A stretch of DNA of 64,000 nt, taken from contig JAAFJM010000002.1 of assembly GCA_013298895.1 (NCBI GenBank), positions 217,314 through 281,313 of the forward strand, written 5' to 3'. Within the stretch, counting starts at the first letter, position 1. The number at the start of each line of letters is the position of its first letter. Source of the stretch: Bacteroidota bacterium. Lineage in GTDB: Bacteria; Bacteroidota; Bacteroidia; UKL13-3. Position numbers and translations under genes: made by a program. The notes below the pieces were generated by a model, which saw only the letters and a list, made by a program, of their open reading frames with translations, was not told the origin of the DNA and made no database searches. Below, in pieces: positions 1 to 9,086 of the stretch.

Positions 1-1046
1 ACAGGTAAGTTCCCGGTTTTTCTTACTGTGCTTAATGCTTCATCTATGGCTAAATAACTGGCATTACTCTTAGCCGAAGTTGCTAAGTATACAACTGTTT
101 GCGACAAAATAATTCGTGCTTCGGGCATACCAATCATTTGTATAGCTTGAAAACAATTAGTGGCTAAAAGCAAAGCATTTGGGTTAGCATTGCCTATATC
201 TTCACTTGCCAAAATTAACATGCGCCTTGCTATAAACTCAATACTTTCGCCCGCATCAAGCATCCGTGCTAGGTAATAAACAGCAGCATTGGGGTCGCTA
301 CCGCGCATTGATTTTATAAATGCCGAAATAATATTGTAATGTTCCTCACCATTTTTATCATAACTCGCTATTTTTTGTTGTAAAATGCGAGTAGTGTTTT
401 CATTATTAATTACAATTGGTGTGCTATTGGTTTGATTAATAATTAACTCTAAAATATTGAGTAATTTTCGAGCATCGCCACCACTGTGTAAAAACAACGC
501 TTCGGTTTCTTTAAATTCAATTTGTTTACTTTTTAACCAATCATCTTTAGCTATAGCATTATCTATTATTAATTGTAAATGCTCGGCTTCTAGTTCTTTT
601 AAAATATAAACTTGGCAGCGCCAAAGCAATGCGTTGTTTACTTCAAAACTTGGATTTTCTGTAGTGGCGCCAATTAATACAATACTTCCATTTTCAACGG
701 CACCAAGTAAAGCATCTTGTTGGCTTTTGTTAAAACGATGTATTTCATCTAAAAACAATAAAACTTTTCCAATTTTTTTAGCCTCATCAATTATGCGTCT
801 TACATCGGCTACTCCAGCATTAATGGCACTTAAGCCATAAAAAGGTAAGTTTAATTCATAACCAATTATGCGCGCTAAAGTAGTTTTACCAACTCCCGGA
901 GGGCCCCAAAATATGATAGATGGAATGCTTTTATTTTGAATAGCTTCGCGTAAAATAGCGCCTTTCCCTATTAAATGCTCTTGGCCAGTATATTCGTCTA
1001 AGTTTTGAGGTCTAACACGTTCAGCTAATGGTTTATTTGGGTTCAT
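1..1046 (-). CDS. rarA: Replication-associated recombination protein A, AAA+ ATPase (3' end beyond window)
   Basis: The gene is cut by the left edge, so about 348 codons from the ATG at 1046 are present and the C-terminal part (family length is about 420-450 residues) is missing. The ORF track omits it because no stop lies in the window. My translation begins MNPNKPLAERVRPQNLDEY and has a Walker A (GPPGVGKTTLA), a Walker B with DEIHRFN, and sensor 1 GATTENPSFEVN, all typical of RarA/MgsA/WRNIP1 clamp-loader-like ATPases. The family acts at stalled replication forks and gaps together with SSB. The gene is divergent from rpoN across a 190-bp spacer. The family call is firm; nothing unusual was seen. 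Confidence 0.93.
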   Translation of the reverse strand, partial: MNPNKPLAERVRPQNLDEYTGQEHLIGKGAILREAIQNKSIPSIIFWGPPGVGKTTLARIIGYELNLPFYGLSAINAGVADVRRIIDEAKKIGKVLLFLDEIHRFNKSQQDALLGAVENGSIVLIGATTENPSFEVNNALLWRCQVYILKELEAEHLQLIIDNAIAKDDWLKSKQIEFKETEALFLHSGGDARKLLNILELIINQTNSTPIVINNENTTRILQQKIASYDKNGEEHYNIISAFIKSMRGSDPNAAVYYLARMLDAGESIEFIARRMLILASEDIGNANPNALLLATNCFQAIQMIGMPEARIILSQTVVYLATSAKSNASYLAIDEALSTVRKTGNLP

Positions 1047-1215
1047 TTTTACAATAATTGTAGTTACAATAATAAGCTTCCAAAAAGCTAGTTTGGCTAA
1101 ATTGAATTTTTATTTATAAAATTTTTTCCAATTCATTGTCAATTTTATGCAGTCATGTATGTTTTAATTGTTGGTAATATTTAGTTTTTGGCACAATTTT
1201 TAACAGGGAATTTTA

Positions 1216-1223
1216 TATTTTTG
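1216..1223 (+). promoter_or_regulatory. Candidate Bacteroidota -7 box for rpoN
   Basis: TATTTTTG fits the Bacteroidota -7 consensus TAnnTTTG and lies 13 bases before the rpoN ATG. The TTTTTG upstream as a possible -33 element is about 25 bases away, longer than the usual 19-21, so this is weak. It would give a very short leader. Confidence 0.3.
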
Positions 1224-1236
1224 AAAATAATATAAC

Positions 1237-2706
1237 ATGTTAAAACAAGGCCTATATCAAAAACAACAGCAAAAGCTATCGCCTTTGCAAATACAGTTCA
1301 TTAAGTTATTGCAACTTAATACTGTAGATTTTTTGCAGCGTATTGATTTAGAAATGATTGAAAATCCTGCCTTGCTTAGCAACAAAGATACCGATGCTGC
1401 GCCAAGTGAAGACCCCAAAACCGAAACTCAAGATACGGATGATTTTGATAAAGATTCAAGCGTAGAGGATTATTTGGCTAGCGAAAGTTTTGATGTGAAA
1501 GAGTATGTTAATGATGAATATGAACCTGATGGTTTTCATTTAAGTGATGAAGGTAACGAAGAACGTAAAGATTCGCCATTAGCCGAAACATCTACTTTTC
1601 ATGATGCTTTATTAGAACAATTTAGTGCAGTAGTTACTTCAGAAAAAGAAGAAATTATTGGCAATCAAATTATTGGAACTATTGATGATGATGGCTACTT
1701 GCGCAGGCCTTTAGAAGCTATTATTAATGATTTGGCTTTTGCTCAAAATGTAGAAGCTTCAATAGATGAAATGAAGCATGTTTTAGCTAAAATTCAAAAA
1801 TTAGATCCTCCAGGAATTGGTGCTACCAGCTTGCAAGAATGTTTAATTATTCAGCTAAAACGTAAAGATTATTATAACCGAGCTATTGAATTAGCTATAG
1901 AAGTTTTAGAAAATTATTTTGAAGAATTTAGTAAAAAGCATTATGAAAAAATTGCTAAAGAACTTCATTTAGATGATGAAAAAATAAAGTCAATAATTGG
2001 TATCATTACTAAGTTAAATCCTAAACCAGGCGATAGTTACGGTGGGCAAGCTGCGCAATACATTATGCCTGATTTTACTTTAAACGATGATGGAGGCATG
2101 TTAAGTGTAAGTTTAAATGGCCGTAATACGCCAGACTTGCGCATAAGCCGAACTTATATGGAAGCCATGCAGGCTTACGAAAAAAGTGCTGCGCCTACCA
2201 AAGACCAAAAGGATACCGTGATGTTTATTAAGCAAAAGTTAGATGGAGCAAAATGGTTTATTGATAGCATTAAGCAACGTCAAAATACTCTGCTAACTAC
2301 CATGAATGCCATTTTACAATACCAACACAAGTATTTTGAAGATGGTGATGATAGTAAACTAAGACCTATGATTTTGAAAAACATAGCCGACATGACAGGT
2401 TATGATATTTCAACCATAAGCCGTGTGGCTAATAGTAAATATATCCAAACAGGTTGGGGAATTATTCCATTAAAATACTTTTTTAGCGAAGGTATTACCA
2501 ACGATGATGGCGAGGAAGTAAGCAGCCATGAAGTAAAAAATATTTTAAAAGAAGCCATTGATTCGGAAGATAAACACAAACCTTTACCTGACGAAAAATT
2601 AATGGAAATTCTAAAAGACAAAGGTTACAACATAGCACGCAGAACTGTGGCCAAATACCGCGAACAGCTTAATTTACCTGTAGCAAGGCTTAGAAAAGAA
2701 CTTTAA
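1237..2706 (+). CDS. rpoN: RNA polymerase sigma-54 factor
   Basis: 489 residues, normal family length. The N-terminal region I is glutamine- and leucine-rich (LYQKQQQKLSPLQIQFIKLL) and is the part that contacts enhancer-binding activators. An acidic linker follows (about residues 50-110), then the core-binding domain (SLQECLIIQLKR) and the C-terminal DNA-binding domain ending in the RpoN box ARRTVAKYRE at about residues 467-476. It directs RNA polymerase to -24/-12 promoters and needs AAA+ activators, none of which is encoded nearby. aat begins 6 bases after its stop, so the two genes are probably co-transcribed. No odd features. Confidence 0.96.
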   Translation: MLKQGLYQKQQQKLSPLQIQFIKLLQLNTVDFLQRIDLEMIENPALLSNKDTDAAPSEDPKTETQDTDDFDKDSSVEDYLASESFDVKEYVNDEYEPDGFHLSDEGNEERKDSPLAETSTFHDALLEQFSAVVTSEKEEIIGNQIIGTIDDDGYLRRPLEAIINDLAFAQNVEASIDEMKHVLAKIQKLDPPGIGATSLQECLIIQLKRKDYYNRAIELAIEVLENYFEEFSKKHYEKIAKELHLDDEKIKSIIGIITKLNPKPGDSYGGQAAQYIMPDFTLNDDGGMLSVSLNGRNTPDLRISRTYMEAMQAYEKSAAPTKDQKDTVMFIKQKLDGAKWFIDSIKQRQNTLLTTMNAILQYQHKYFEDGDDSKLRPMILKNIADMTGYDISTISRVANSKYIQTGWGIIPLKYFFSEGITNDDGEEVSSHEVKNILKEAIDSEDKHKPLPDEKLMEILKDKGYNIARRTVAKYREQLNLPVARLRKEL

Positions 2707-2712
2707 AAATAC

Positions 2713-3378
2713 ATGTTGTATTATGTTGTAAACGATATTTTTCCTGAATCGGTTTATACTAGAAGGAAAGATGGATTATTGGCTGTTGGTGGGCAAATGA
2801 GTCCTGATTTAGTTTTAAAAGCATACCGAAAAGGTATTTTCCATTGGTTTAATGAAGGTGATTTTCCTATGTGGTTTAGCCCAAATCCTAGAACTGTGCT
2901 TTATCCTAACCAAGTTCATATTTCAAAAAGCATGAAACAAGTTATTAAAAGTAACAAGTTTACTTGTACCATTGATAGAGCTTTTCCTGAAATAATAAAA
3001 CTTTGTAGAACCGAACGCTTAAAAGCCGAAGGCACTTGGATTAGTGAAGAAATAGAGGACATTTATAATATTTTACACTTAAAAGGATACGCACACAGTG
3101 TAGAGGTTTGGTTCGAAAACCAATTAGTTGGAGGCTTATATGGAGTGGCAATAGGTAAATGTTTTATGGGCGAAAGCATGGTGAGTACCATGAGTAATGC
3201 CAGTAAAATGGCTATGATACATTTATGCCAATATCTACAATTGTTCAACTTTCACATGATTGATTGCCAAGTAGAAAATCCTCATTTAATGAGCATGGGC
3301 GCTACCAATATTCCAAGACGCCAATTTTTAGCTGAACTAAATAAAAATATTAAAATTGAAACTGAGGCTTTTAAATAA
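2713..3378 (+). CDS. aat: Leucyl/phenylalanyl-tRNA--protein transferase
   Basis: 221 residues. It moves Leu or Phe from charged tRNA to N-terminal Arg/Lys of proteins, creating N-degrons for ClpS/ClpAP (N-end rule, cytoplasm). Family hallmarks are LLAVGGQMSPDLVLKAYRKGIFHWF, read here in two pieces, the WFSPNPRTVL segment, the EVWFENQLVGGLYGVAIGKCF region and GESMVS. The ATG at 2713 is 6 bases downstream of the rpoN stop, indicating an operon. Its stop abuts the stop codon of the convergent PorG-like gene with no spacer, leaving no room for a separate terminator. Confidence 0.96.
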   Translation: MLYYVVNDIFPESVYTRRKDGLLAVGGQMSPDLVLKAYRKGIFHWFNEGDFPMWFSPNPRTVLYPNQVHISKSMKQVIKSNKFTCTIDRAFPEIIKLCRTERLKAEGTWISEEIEDIYNILHLKGYAHSVEVWFENQLVGGLYGVAIGKCFMGESMVSTMSNASKMAMIHLCQYLQLFNFHMIDCQVENPHLMSMGATNIPRRQFLAELNKNIKIETEAFK

Positions 3379-4155
3379 TTAAAAGAAAGATGGGCACTTT
3401 ATTCTTCCTGGTATTCTGTAAGCTATGCTAGCAGTGAAAGTCATATACCAATCGTTGTAATTATCGCTTCCTCTTTTTGTTCCCTTTTGGAAAATATTAC
3501 TTCCATAAATTTCATAGCTTCTATCAGCAATTTGCTGTGTTCTTAAACTTCCAGCAGAGTAGTCCAGGTATTGGGCACTCACGTCATCAATGTAATCGGT
3601 GTATGTTTTTCTGATATTATAATTGGCTTCAAGACTAAAATTTCTCGCAAAAATCCATTTAACACCAACACCAAAAGGTATAGCAAATGAATATTTATTA
3701 TAACCAACACCCTCCGTTTTAACATCCCTAAGTGTTACTGTTTCTCCATTATAAGTTGTTTGCGGATTAAACTGAAAATAAGAAAACCCTCCAAAAATAT
3801 AGCCCGTAACTTTGTAATCCAATACACCATAACCAAATGGCACAAAATTGTATTCTACTAAACCTGCTAATTCTCTTATATTACTTGTGAAATTTAAATT
3901 ACGTGATTTATTAAATTCAAAGTTTTTATCATTTCCACTTACGTTGAATGACGAAAGCTGGCCAACCAATGACCATGTATTGTTAAAATTTAATCTTCCG
4001 AATAAAGTTCCGGCAGCATGTGTTTCATTAAAAGCCACACTTGGAGCCAAATCACCCCAATAGTTTGAAACACCCAAACCAATTCCAACATCAACACTTT
4101 GAGCGTTTAACTTTAAAATATTAACAAGTGCTAAAAATAAAAAAATCTTTTTCAA
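3379..4155 (-). CDS. PorG-like outer membrane protein (DUF6089), copy 2
   Basis: 258 residues with a signal peptide (MKKIFLFLALVNILKLNAQ). Alternating beta-strand segments (VDVGIGLGVSNYWGDLAP, GYIFGGFSYFQFNP, FAIPFGVGVKWIFARNFSLEANYN) and a final segment ending CPSFF match the DUF6089 beta-barrel family, which includes PorG of the type IX secretion system. PorG is an outer-membrane part of the T9SS envelope complex. The protein is clearly paralogous to the gene just upstream (shared YWGDL/YIGDL, IFGGxxxFxFNPxT, TEG and YLDDV/YIDDV motifs and a C-terminal CP(S/T)FF end). Which copy, if either, is the true PorG cannot be decided here. Confidence 0.8.
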   Translation of the reverse strand: MKKIFLFLALVNILKLNAQSVDVGIGLGVSNYWGDLAPSVAFNETHAAGTLFGRLNFNNTWSLVGQLSSFNVSGNDKNFEFNKSRNLNFTSNIRELAGLVEYNFVPFGYGVLDYKVTGYIFGGFSYFQFNPQTTYNGETVTLRDVKTEGVGYNKYSFAIPFGVGVKWIFARNFSLEANYNIRKTYTDYIDDVSAQYLDYSAGSLRTQQIADRSYEIYGSNIFQKGTKRGSDNYNDWYMTFTASIAYRIPGRIKCPSFF

Positions 4156-4164
4156 TGAATTATA

Positions 4165-5040
4165 TTAATTAAAAAATGTTGGACATGGTTGACCCTTTGA
4201 CCTAATTATGTATGTTAAGGTTACACCAGAAATAATATAAATATCATTTTCAAAAATCTTTTTGTTACTCCTTGGTGCTCCATCATCAAAATGACCTGTG
4301 CCTAGTTCTGGATAAGCCTCCCAAGACCTATCTGCCAATAAAGCAGCAATTTCTCCACTATTAGATTTTACAACCAAATTATCAGCATATTTACCGCCTA
4401 CATCATCCAAGTAATTAGTCGTTGTAAACCTAAGACCTGTTTCAAAACCTAAATAAAAGGCATCACTAATTCTTGTTCTAAATCCAATACCAAAGGGAAA
4501 AGCAATTTCAGTTAAATTATATTGTTTCAAATCATTATAAACAGTGGAGCCTTGACCTTCAGTTTTTAAAGGTTGCAATTCAATTACTTGTTTTTCGCCA
4601 GCTTGGTTAACATATTCCGTTTTAGGATTGAATTTAAATACACCAATTCCTCCAAATATATATGGAATAAACGGACGTGAATGCAAATTTCTTAAATCAT
4701 TTTTAAGCAAATTGTATTCAAAGTGTAAGCTAAATTCATAAATATCAGAATAAAAATTAAGATTTCTGATTTTTGATTCTGATAAGCTACTTTGCTGATC
4801 AGCACCACTAACTCGGCCATATGCAGCCATTCCCTTAATGGCTACTTTGTTAGAAAAATTGTATCTACCAAATAAAGAAGCAGCAAAATAAGTATTGCTA
4901 AAATTTAATTTTTCATCACTTAAATCGCCAATATAATGCGATGTCCCCAAAAGCATTCCAATCTCTATTTGTTGGGCTTTTACATGTAAATGGTTTAATG
5001 TAATTAGTATAAAAACAGCTAACAGCTTTATTAATTTCAT
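4165..5040 (-). CDS. PorG-like outer membrane protein (DUF6089), copy 1
   Basis: About 291 residues from the ATG at 5040; the track's TTG three codons upstream is less likely because MKLIKLLAVFILITLN makes a better signal peptide. Motifs are shared with the downstream copy: GTSHYIGDLSDEK, YIFGGIGVFKFNPKTEY, LKTEGQGS, FPFGIGFRTRI, TTNYLDDVGGKYAD, and a C-terminal CPTFF. Predicted outer-membrane beta-barrel of the PorG/DUF6089 type. Only 9 bases separate it from copy 2, so this is a tandem duplication transcribed together. The role in T9SS is inferred from the family, not shown. Confidence 0.8.
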   Translation of the reverse strand: MKLIKLLAVFILITLNHLHVKAQQIEIGMLLGTSHYIGDLSDEKLNFSNTYFAASLFGRYNFSNKVAIKGMAAYGRVSGADQQSSLSESKIRNLNFYSDIYEFSLHFEYNLLKNDLRNLHSRPFIPYIFGGIGVFKFNPKTEYVNQAGEKQVIELQPLKTEGQGSTVYNDLKQYNLTEIAFPFGIGFRTRISDAFYLGFETGLRFTTTNYLDDVGGKYADNLVVKSNSGEIAALLADRSWEAYPELGTGHFDDGAPRSNKKIFENDIYIISGVTLTYIIRSKGQPCPTFFN

Positions 5041-5127
5041 AGCAAACAAAAATATATAATTTTTTAAAAGTACAAAGCTTTTTAAATCATGTTTAACAAG
5101 TTTGTATTTTAATAACGCATTTATTGG

Positions 5128-5841
5128 TTATTTATTTTGACTTATTTCTAAAATATTATTTTCAATAGCTTCTAATTTAGGACTATAAGTTAAAGTATCG
5201 AGTCTAAATTTACAGTATTTTATTTTGCGGCCTTTGGCCGAAAATAGCTTTTCATAATGTGTAGTAATATTTCTTAAATTGTCATAATTATGAGGTTCGT
5301 TGTGAACATCTTTAATCACCTCAATTGGCCTAATATTCACATTTTCAAAGGTTTCTAGTGTATAGTCAAAGAGACCATCGTCATCAGTTTTAAAATTAAT
5401 AATACCATCTGGCTTGATAATATTTTTGTAAAGAGTTAAAAACTCTGGATGGGTCAACCTATTTTTTTCGTGTCTATCTTTTGGAAAAGGGTCAGGAAAA
5501 GTAATCCAAATTTCATCTACTTCGCCTGGCTCAAAAAACATGTTAATTTTTTGGATAGACATTCGCACAAAGCCAGTATTGGTTAATCCAAGTTCTTGCG
5601 AAATGCCTGCACCTTTCCACATTCTATTGCTTTTTATATCAATTCCTACAAAATTGGTTTCAGGGTCTTGTTGTGCTAAATTTACAGTGTACTCGCCTTT
5701 GCCGCAAGCTAATTCAAGTACCAAAGGCTTGTTGTTTTTAAATACTTCTGTTTTCCATTTTCCTTTTAAATGATAAGGAAAATCAAAACAGTTTGGAAAA
5801 GTTATAAATTCAGCAAATCGTTTTAATTTCTGTTGTCCCAT
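5128..5841 (-). CDS. trmB: tRNA (guanine(46)-N7)-methyltransferase
   Basis: 237 residues. A class I SAM methyltransferase making m7G46 in the tRNA variable loop. Motif I is LELACGKGEYTVNLA, followed by the acidic end of strand 2 in FVGIDIKSNRMWKGA, and the TrmB signature TFPDPFPKDRHEKNRLTHPEFL is present (quoted across two parts of the family pattern). The start ATG at 5841 is 29 bases after the stop of the DEAD-box gene in the direction of transcription, so the two may share a transcript. Confidence 0.95.
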   Translation of the reverse strand: MGQQKLKRFAEFITFPNCFDFPYHLKGKWKTEVFKNNKPLVLELACGKGEYTVNLAQQDPETNFVGIDIKSNRMWKGAGISQELGLTNTGFVRMSIQKINMFFEPGEVDEIWITFPDPFPKDRHEKNRLTHPEFLTLYKNIIKPDGIINFKTDDDGLFDYTLETFENVNIRPIEVIKDVHNEPHNYDNLRNITTHYEKLFSAKGRKIKYCKFRLDTLTYSPKLEAIENNILEISQNK

Positions 5842-5870
5842 ATTTTTTTAGTATAATGGATTATACTTTT

Positions 5871-7112
5871 TTATTGCGTTTTAGGTTTGTTATTAGGTTT
5901 AAATTTCTTTTTGAAGCCAGTTTTTTTCTTAAAACCACCAGCAGGTTTATCCATTTTTTTCTCAGGTTCGTATAATGGCGCTTCTCCTAAAAATTCAGGT
6001 AGTGGCAGTTTTGGAATTTCAGTTCCAATTAAATTTTCTATACTAAAAAACCTGCGTTGATCCTTTGGATTGATAAATGTAATGGCTGTTCCAGTAGTTT
6101 CAGCTCGAGCAGTACGGCCAATTCTGTGTATATAATCTTCAGGGTCAGGTGGAACATCAAAGTTTACTACCAAGCTAATTCCATCTACATCTATCCCTCG
6201 TGAAAGAATATCGGTTCCTATTAAAATTTGAACTTCTTTATTTTTAAAGGCAAGCATTATTTGCTCGCGCTCACCTTGTTCTAAATCGCTATGAAATGCT
6301 TTTATAGAAAGGCCAGAGCGTTGCAATTCTTTGTTTAACTCTTTTACTTTTTCTTTGGTACTGGCAAAAATTATTACACTGTTGTGTTCTTTTTCGTTTA
6401 AAATATGTTTAACCAATGCCACTTTTTGCGTGTCAAAAGCCATATAAGCTTGTTGTAAAATTCCTTCTGCGGGCTTACTAATGGCAATATTTACTTGCTC
6501 AGGATTGGTTAAAATACGGCTTGCCATATTCCTGATTTTAGGAGGCATGGTGGCCGAAAATAGAACCGTTTGTCTGTGCTTTGGCAAATAATTGATAATG
6601 CGCATGATATCATCATAGAAACCCATGTCTAACATACGGTCTGCTTCATCCAATACCAAATGTTGCAATGAGCTCATATCAACCGAACCAGCCGAAGTAA
6701 GCATGGCAATTAATCGGCCAGGTGTAGCTATAATAATGTCTGCACCTTCGCGCATGGCTTTTTTCTGTTGCTCAAAAGCTGCACCATCGCCACCACCATA
6801 AACCGAAATAGAACTAATGCCTAAAAAGTAAGCAAAACCTTCTACTTGTTGGTCTATTTGTTGAGCCAACTCGCGTGTAGGTGCAATAATCAGTGTGTTT
6901 AAATTATTCGATTGATTTATTACTATTTTATTTAAAATAGGAAGTAAATAAGCGGCTGTTTTTCCTGTTCCTGTTTGCGCACAAGCTATTAAATCTTTGT
7001 TTGCTAAAATTAAAGGAATGGCGTGTTCTTGAATAGGTGTGGGTTTATCGTAACCCATTGAATAAAGACCGTCTAAAAGCCTTTCGTCAAAATTAAATTC
7101 GTTAAAGTTCAA
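5871..7112 (-). CDS. DEAD-box RNA helicase, RhlE type
   Basis: 413 residues. All helicase motifs are visible in order: Q motif (YDKPTPIQEHAIP), I (AQTGTGKTAAY), Ia (PTRELAQQ), Ib (TPGR), II (DEADRMLDMGF), III (SAT), IV (VIIFASTK), V (TDILSRGIDV), VI (HRIGRTAR). A basic, lysine-rich tail (GFKKKTGFKKKFKPNN) follows the core and probably binds RNA. RhlE-like helicases help ribosome assembly and RNA turnover. Likely co-transcribed with trmB downstream. The exact subfamily name is an inference from the RhlE-like motif II context. Confidence 0.92.
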   Translation of the reverse strand: MNFNEFNFDERLLDGLYSMGYDKPTPIQEHAIPLILANKDLIACAQTGTGKTAAYLLPILNKIVINQSNNLNTLIIAPTRELAQQIDQQVEGFAYFLGISSISVYGGGDGAAFEQQKKAMREGADIIIATPGRLIAMLTSAGSVDMSSLQHLVLDEADRMLDMGFYDDIMRIINYLPKHRQTVLFSATMPPKIRNMASRILTNPEQVNIAISKPAEGILQQAYMAFDTQKVALVKHILNEKEHNSVIIFASTKEKVKELNKELQRSGLSIKAFHSDLEQGEREQIMLAFKNKEVQILIGTDILSRGIDVDGISLVVNFDVPPDPEDYIHRIGRTARAETTGTAITFINPKDQRRFFSIENLIGTEIPKLPLPEFLGEAPLYEPEKKMDKPAGGFKKKTGFKKKFKPNNKPKTQ

Positions 7113-7256
7113 ATAAGTGTATTGTTAAATGTTATTTTTTAAAATCATCAAATTGTAATTATTGATTACAAAAAATGGTCTAAAAACTTTTACAATATAT
7201 ACAATTTGAGCCATAAGCCAATTTTACTAAATTAAAATCAGCTTTTAGCCAATCAA

Positions 7257-7778
7257 TTACCTAATTCTATCAGCACTTTTTACCAAATCATCATCCTTTT
7301 TGATTAAGCGCAAAACGCGCCAGTTAAGGTAAAAATTAAATATCATCAACATAATACCTAAAGTGCTGTATGGCATTAGTTTACTAAACTCAAATCCAGG
7401 GATATAATTGATGGCTTTTGCAAAAACTGCTGAGTATAACATGGCCATTACTAAAAAGTTTAAACGAGTTAATTTCATTTGTTTTTCGCGGTTTTTGTAA
7501 GAAAAAATAATACCAATAGTTAATCCAATTAAAATAGCCGCAATGGCAATTAAACCATATTGAATTGACATGGATTTAATAACACTTGTTTGTGTTGCTT
7601 GACCACCTGTCATACTTTTTTGTACTTCGGTTACTTTAAAATAAAATATATTTAAATCATATTCATCCACGCCATTAGTTGGATTTGATTGTTTTAGCGA
7701 TAATAAACTTCCGCTACACATTACTGATGTTAATACAATAATTGCAATTAAATATACGGTTTGAATACGTTGAATCAT
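7257..7778 (-). CDS. DUF4293 membrane protein
   Basis: 173 residues with four predicted membrane segments: residues about 5-27 (TVYLIAIIVLTSVMCSGSLL), 70-92 (YGLIAIAAILIGLTIGIIF), 103-122 (LNFLVMAMLYSAVF) and 132-156 (LGIMLMIFNFYLNWRVLRLI), with a charged C-terminal tail. The opening MIQRIQTVYL is the hallmark of the DUF4293 family found throughout Bacteroidota. No function is known. It stands alone between the helicase and a divergent thiolase. Confidence 0.85.
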   Translation of the reverse strand: MIQRIQTVYLIAIIVLTSVMCSGSLLSLKQSNPTNGVDEYDLNIFYFKVTEVQKSMTGGQATQTSVIKSMSIQYGLIAIAAILIGLTIGIIFSYKNREKQMKLTRLNFLVMAMLYSAVFAKAINYIPGFEFSKLMPYSTLGIMLMIFNFYLNWRVLRLIKKDDDLVKSADRIR

Positions 7779-7889
7779 GGTTTTGTTTGTTTTAAAAAGT
7801 GTGGCAATTTATAAATCTTTATTCAAATTTTTAAAAATGAAAAGTAGCATTAGCTTTGCCTAGCTAAAATTAGTTTTAAAATACAGATT

Positions 7890-9086
7890 ATGAAAGATGT
7901 TTTTATTATAGATGCAGTAAGAACTCCAATTGGAAAATTTGGAGGATCCCTAAGTTCTATCCGCCCCGATGATTTAGGTGCAGAAGTGATTAAAGCCTTA
8001 ATTGCACGCAATCCCAATATTGATATTAATGAGATAGAAGATGTAATTTTTGGTGCTGCTAATCAAGCAGGTGAAGATAACCGAAATGTGGCTAGAATGA
8101 GTGCTTTGTTAGCTGGTTTACCAATTACAGTTGGAGGTAATACAGTAAATCGTTTATGTGCTTCTGGTTTGCAAAGTATAGCTGATGCTAGCCGTGCCAT
8201 TGCTTGTGGCGATGGAGATATTTATATTGCTGGAGGTACCGAAAGCATGACCCGCGCACCTTTTGTAATGGCTAAAGCCGAAACTGCTTACAGCCGCATT
8301 CCAGAAATTTATGATACAACAATCGGTTGGCGTTTTACTAATAAAAAATTATCGGAATTATACCATCCTTTTTCAATGGGCGAAACTGCCGAAAATGTAG
8401 CAGAGCAATGGAAAATTAGGCGCCAAGCGCAAGACGAATTTGCTTTTGCTTCGCAACAAAAATACCATGCTGCTCATTTAGCTAATGTATTTGCAAATGA
8501 AATTATTCCTATAAGCATTCCACAGAAAAAAGGCGATGCCATAGTTTTTAGTAAAGATGAACATCCACGTTTGAGTAGCTTGGAAGAATTAGCCAAACTA
8601 AAACCTGCCTTTAAAAAAGATGGTTCAGTAACTGCCGGAAACTCAAGTGGAATAAACGATGGTGCTGCAGCTTTGATTTTAGCAAGTGAAGATGCTATAA
8701 AAAAATACAATTTAAAACCTTTAGCTCGTTTGGTAAGTAGAGGGGTGGCTGGTGTGCATCCTTCTATAATGGGTGTTGGGCCAATTCCTGCTACTCAAAA
8801 AGCGTTAAAACGCGCAGGATTAACCATGAATCAAATTGGTTTAGTGGAGTTAAATGAGGCTTTCGCAGCTCAAGGTTTGGCTTGTGCCCGCGATTTGGAA
8901 ATTGATCCAAGCATTATCAATGTTAATGGAGGTGCTATAGCCATTGGGCATCCACTTGGAGCAAGTGGGGCACGAATTTCAACTACATTGATACATCAAA
9001 TGCAAAAACAAAATGTACAATATGGTTTAGCCACTATGTGCATTGGCGTAGGCCAAGGTGTGGCATTGATATTTGAAAGAGTTTAG
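7890..9086 (+). CDS. Acetyl-CoA acyltransferase (thiolase), PcaF/PaaJ-like
   Basis: 398 residues. Thiolase family: nucleophilic Cys in NRLCASGLQSIADA (about residue 90), acid/base motifs GHPLGASGARIS and CIGVGQG near the end, and NEAFAAQ. The stretch IYDTTIGWRF together with EDNRNVARMSALLAGLP resembles 3-oxoadipyl-CoA thiolases (PcaF/PaaJ) more than FadA, which suggests cleavage of 3-oxoacyl-CoA in aromatic-acid or fatty-acid breakdown. No beta-oxidation partner genes are adjacent, so the substrate is unresolved. A copy of a dispersed 32-bp repeat follows 5 bases after the stop. Confidence 0.9.
   Translation: MKDVFIIDAVRTPIGKFGGSLSSIRPDDLGAEVIKALIARNPNIDINEIEDVIFGAANQAGEDNRNVARMSALLAGLPITVGGNTVNRLCASGLQSIADASRAIACGDGDIYIAGGTESMTRAPFVMAKAETAYSRIPEIYDTTIGWRFTNKKLSELYHPFSMGETAENVAEQWKIRRQAQDEFAFASQQKYHAAHLANVFANEIIPISIPQKKGDAIVFSKDEHPRLSSLEELAKLKPAFKKDGSVTAGNSSGINDGAAALILASEDAIKKYNLKPLARLVSRGVAGVHPSIMGVGPIPATQKALKRAGLTMNQIGLVELNEAFAAQGLACARDLEIDPSIINVNGGAIAIGHPLGASGARISTTLIHQMQKQNVQYGLATMCIGVGQGVALIFERV

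Noticed and set aside
634-840. 68-aa plus-strand ORF inside rarA
   Set aside because: Antisense shadow of the rarA ATPase domain, which has clear motifs on the minus strand.
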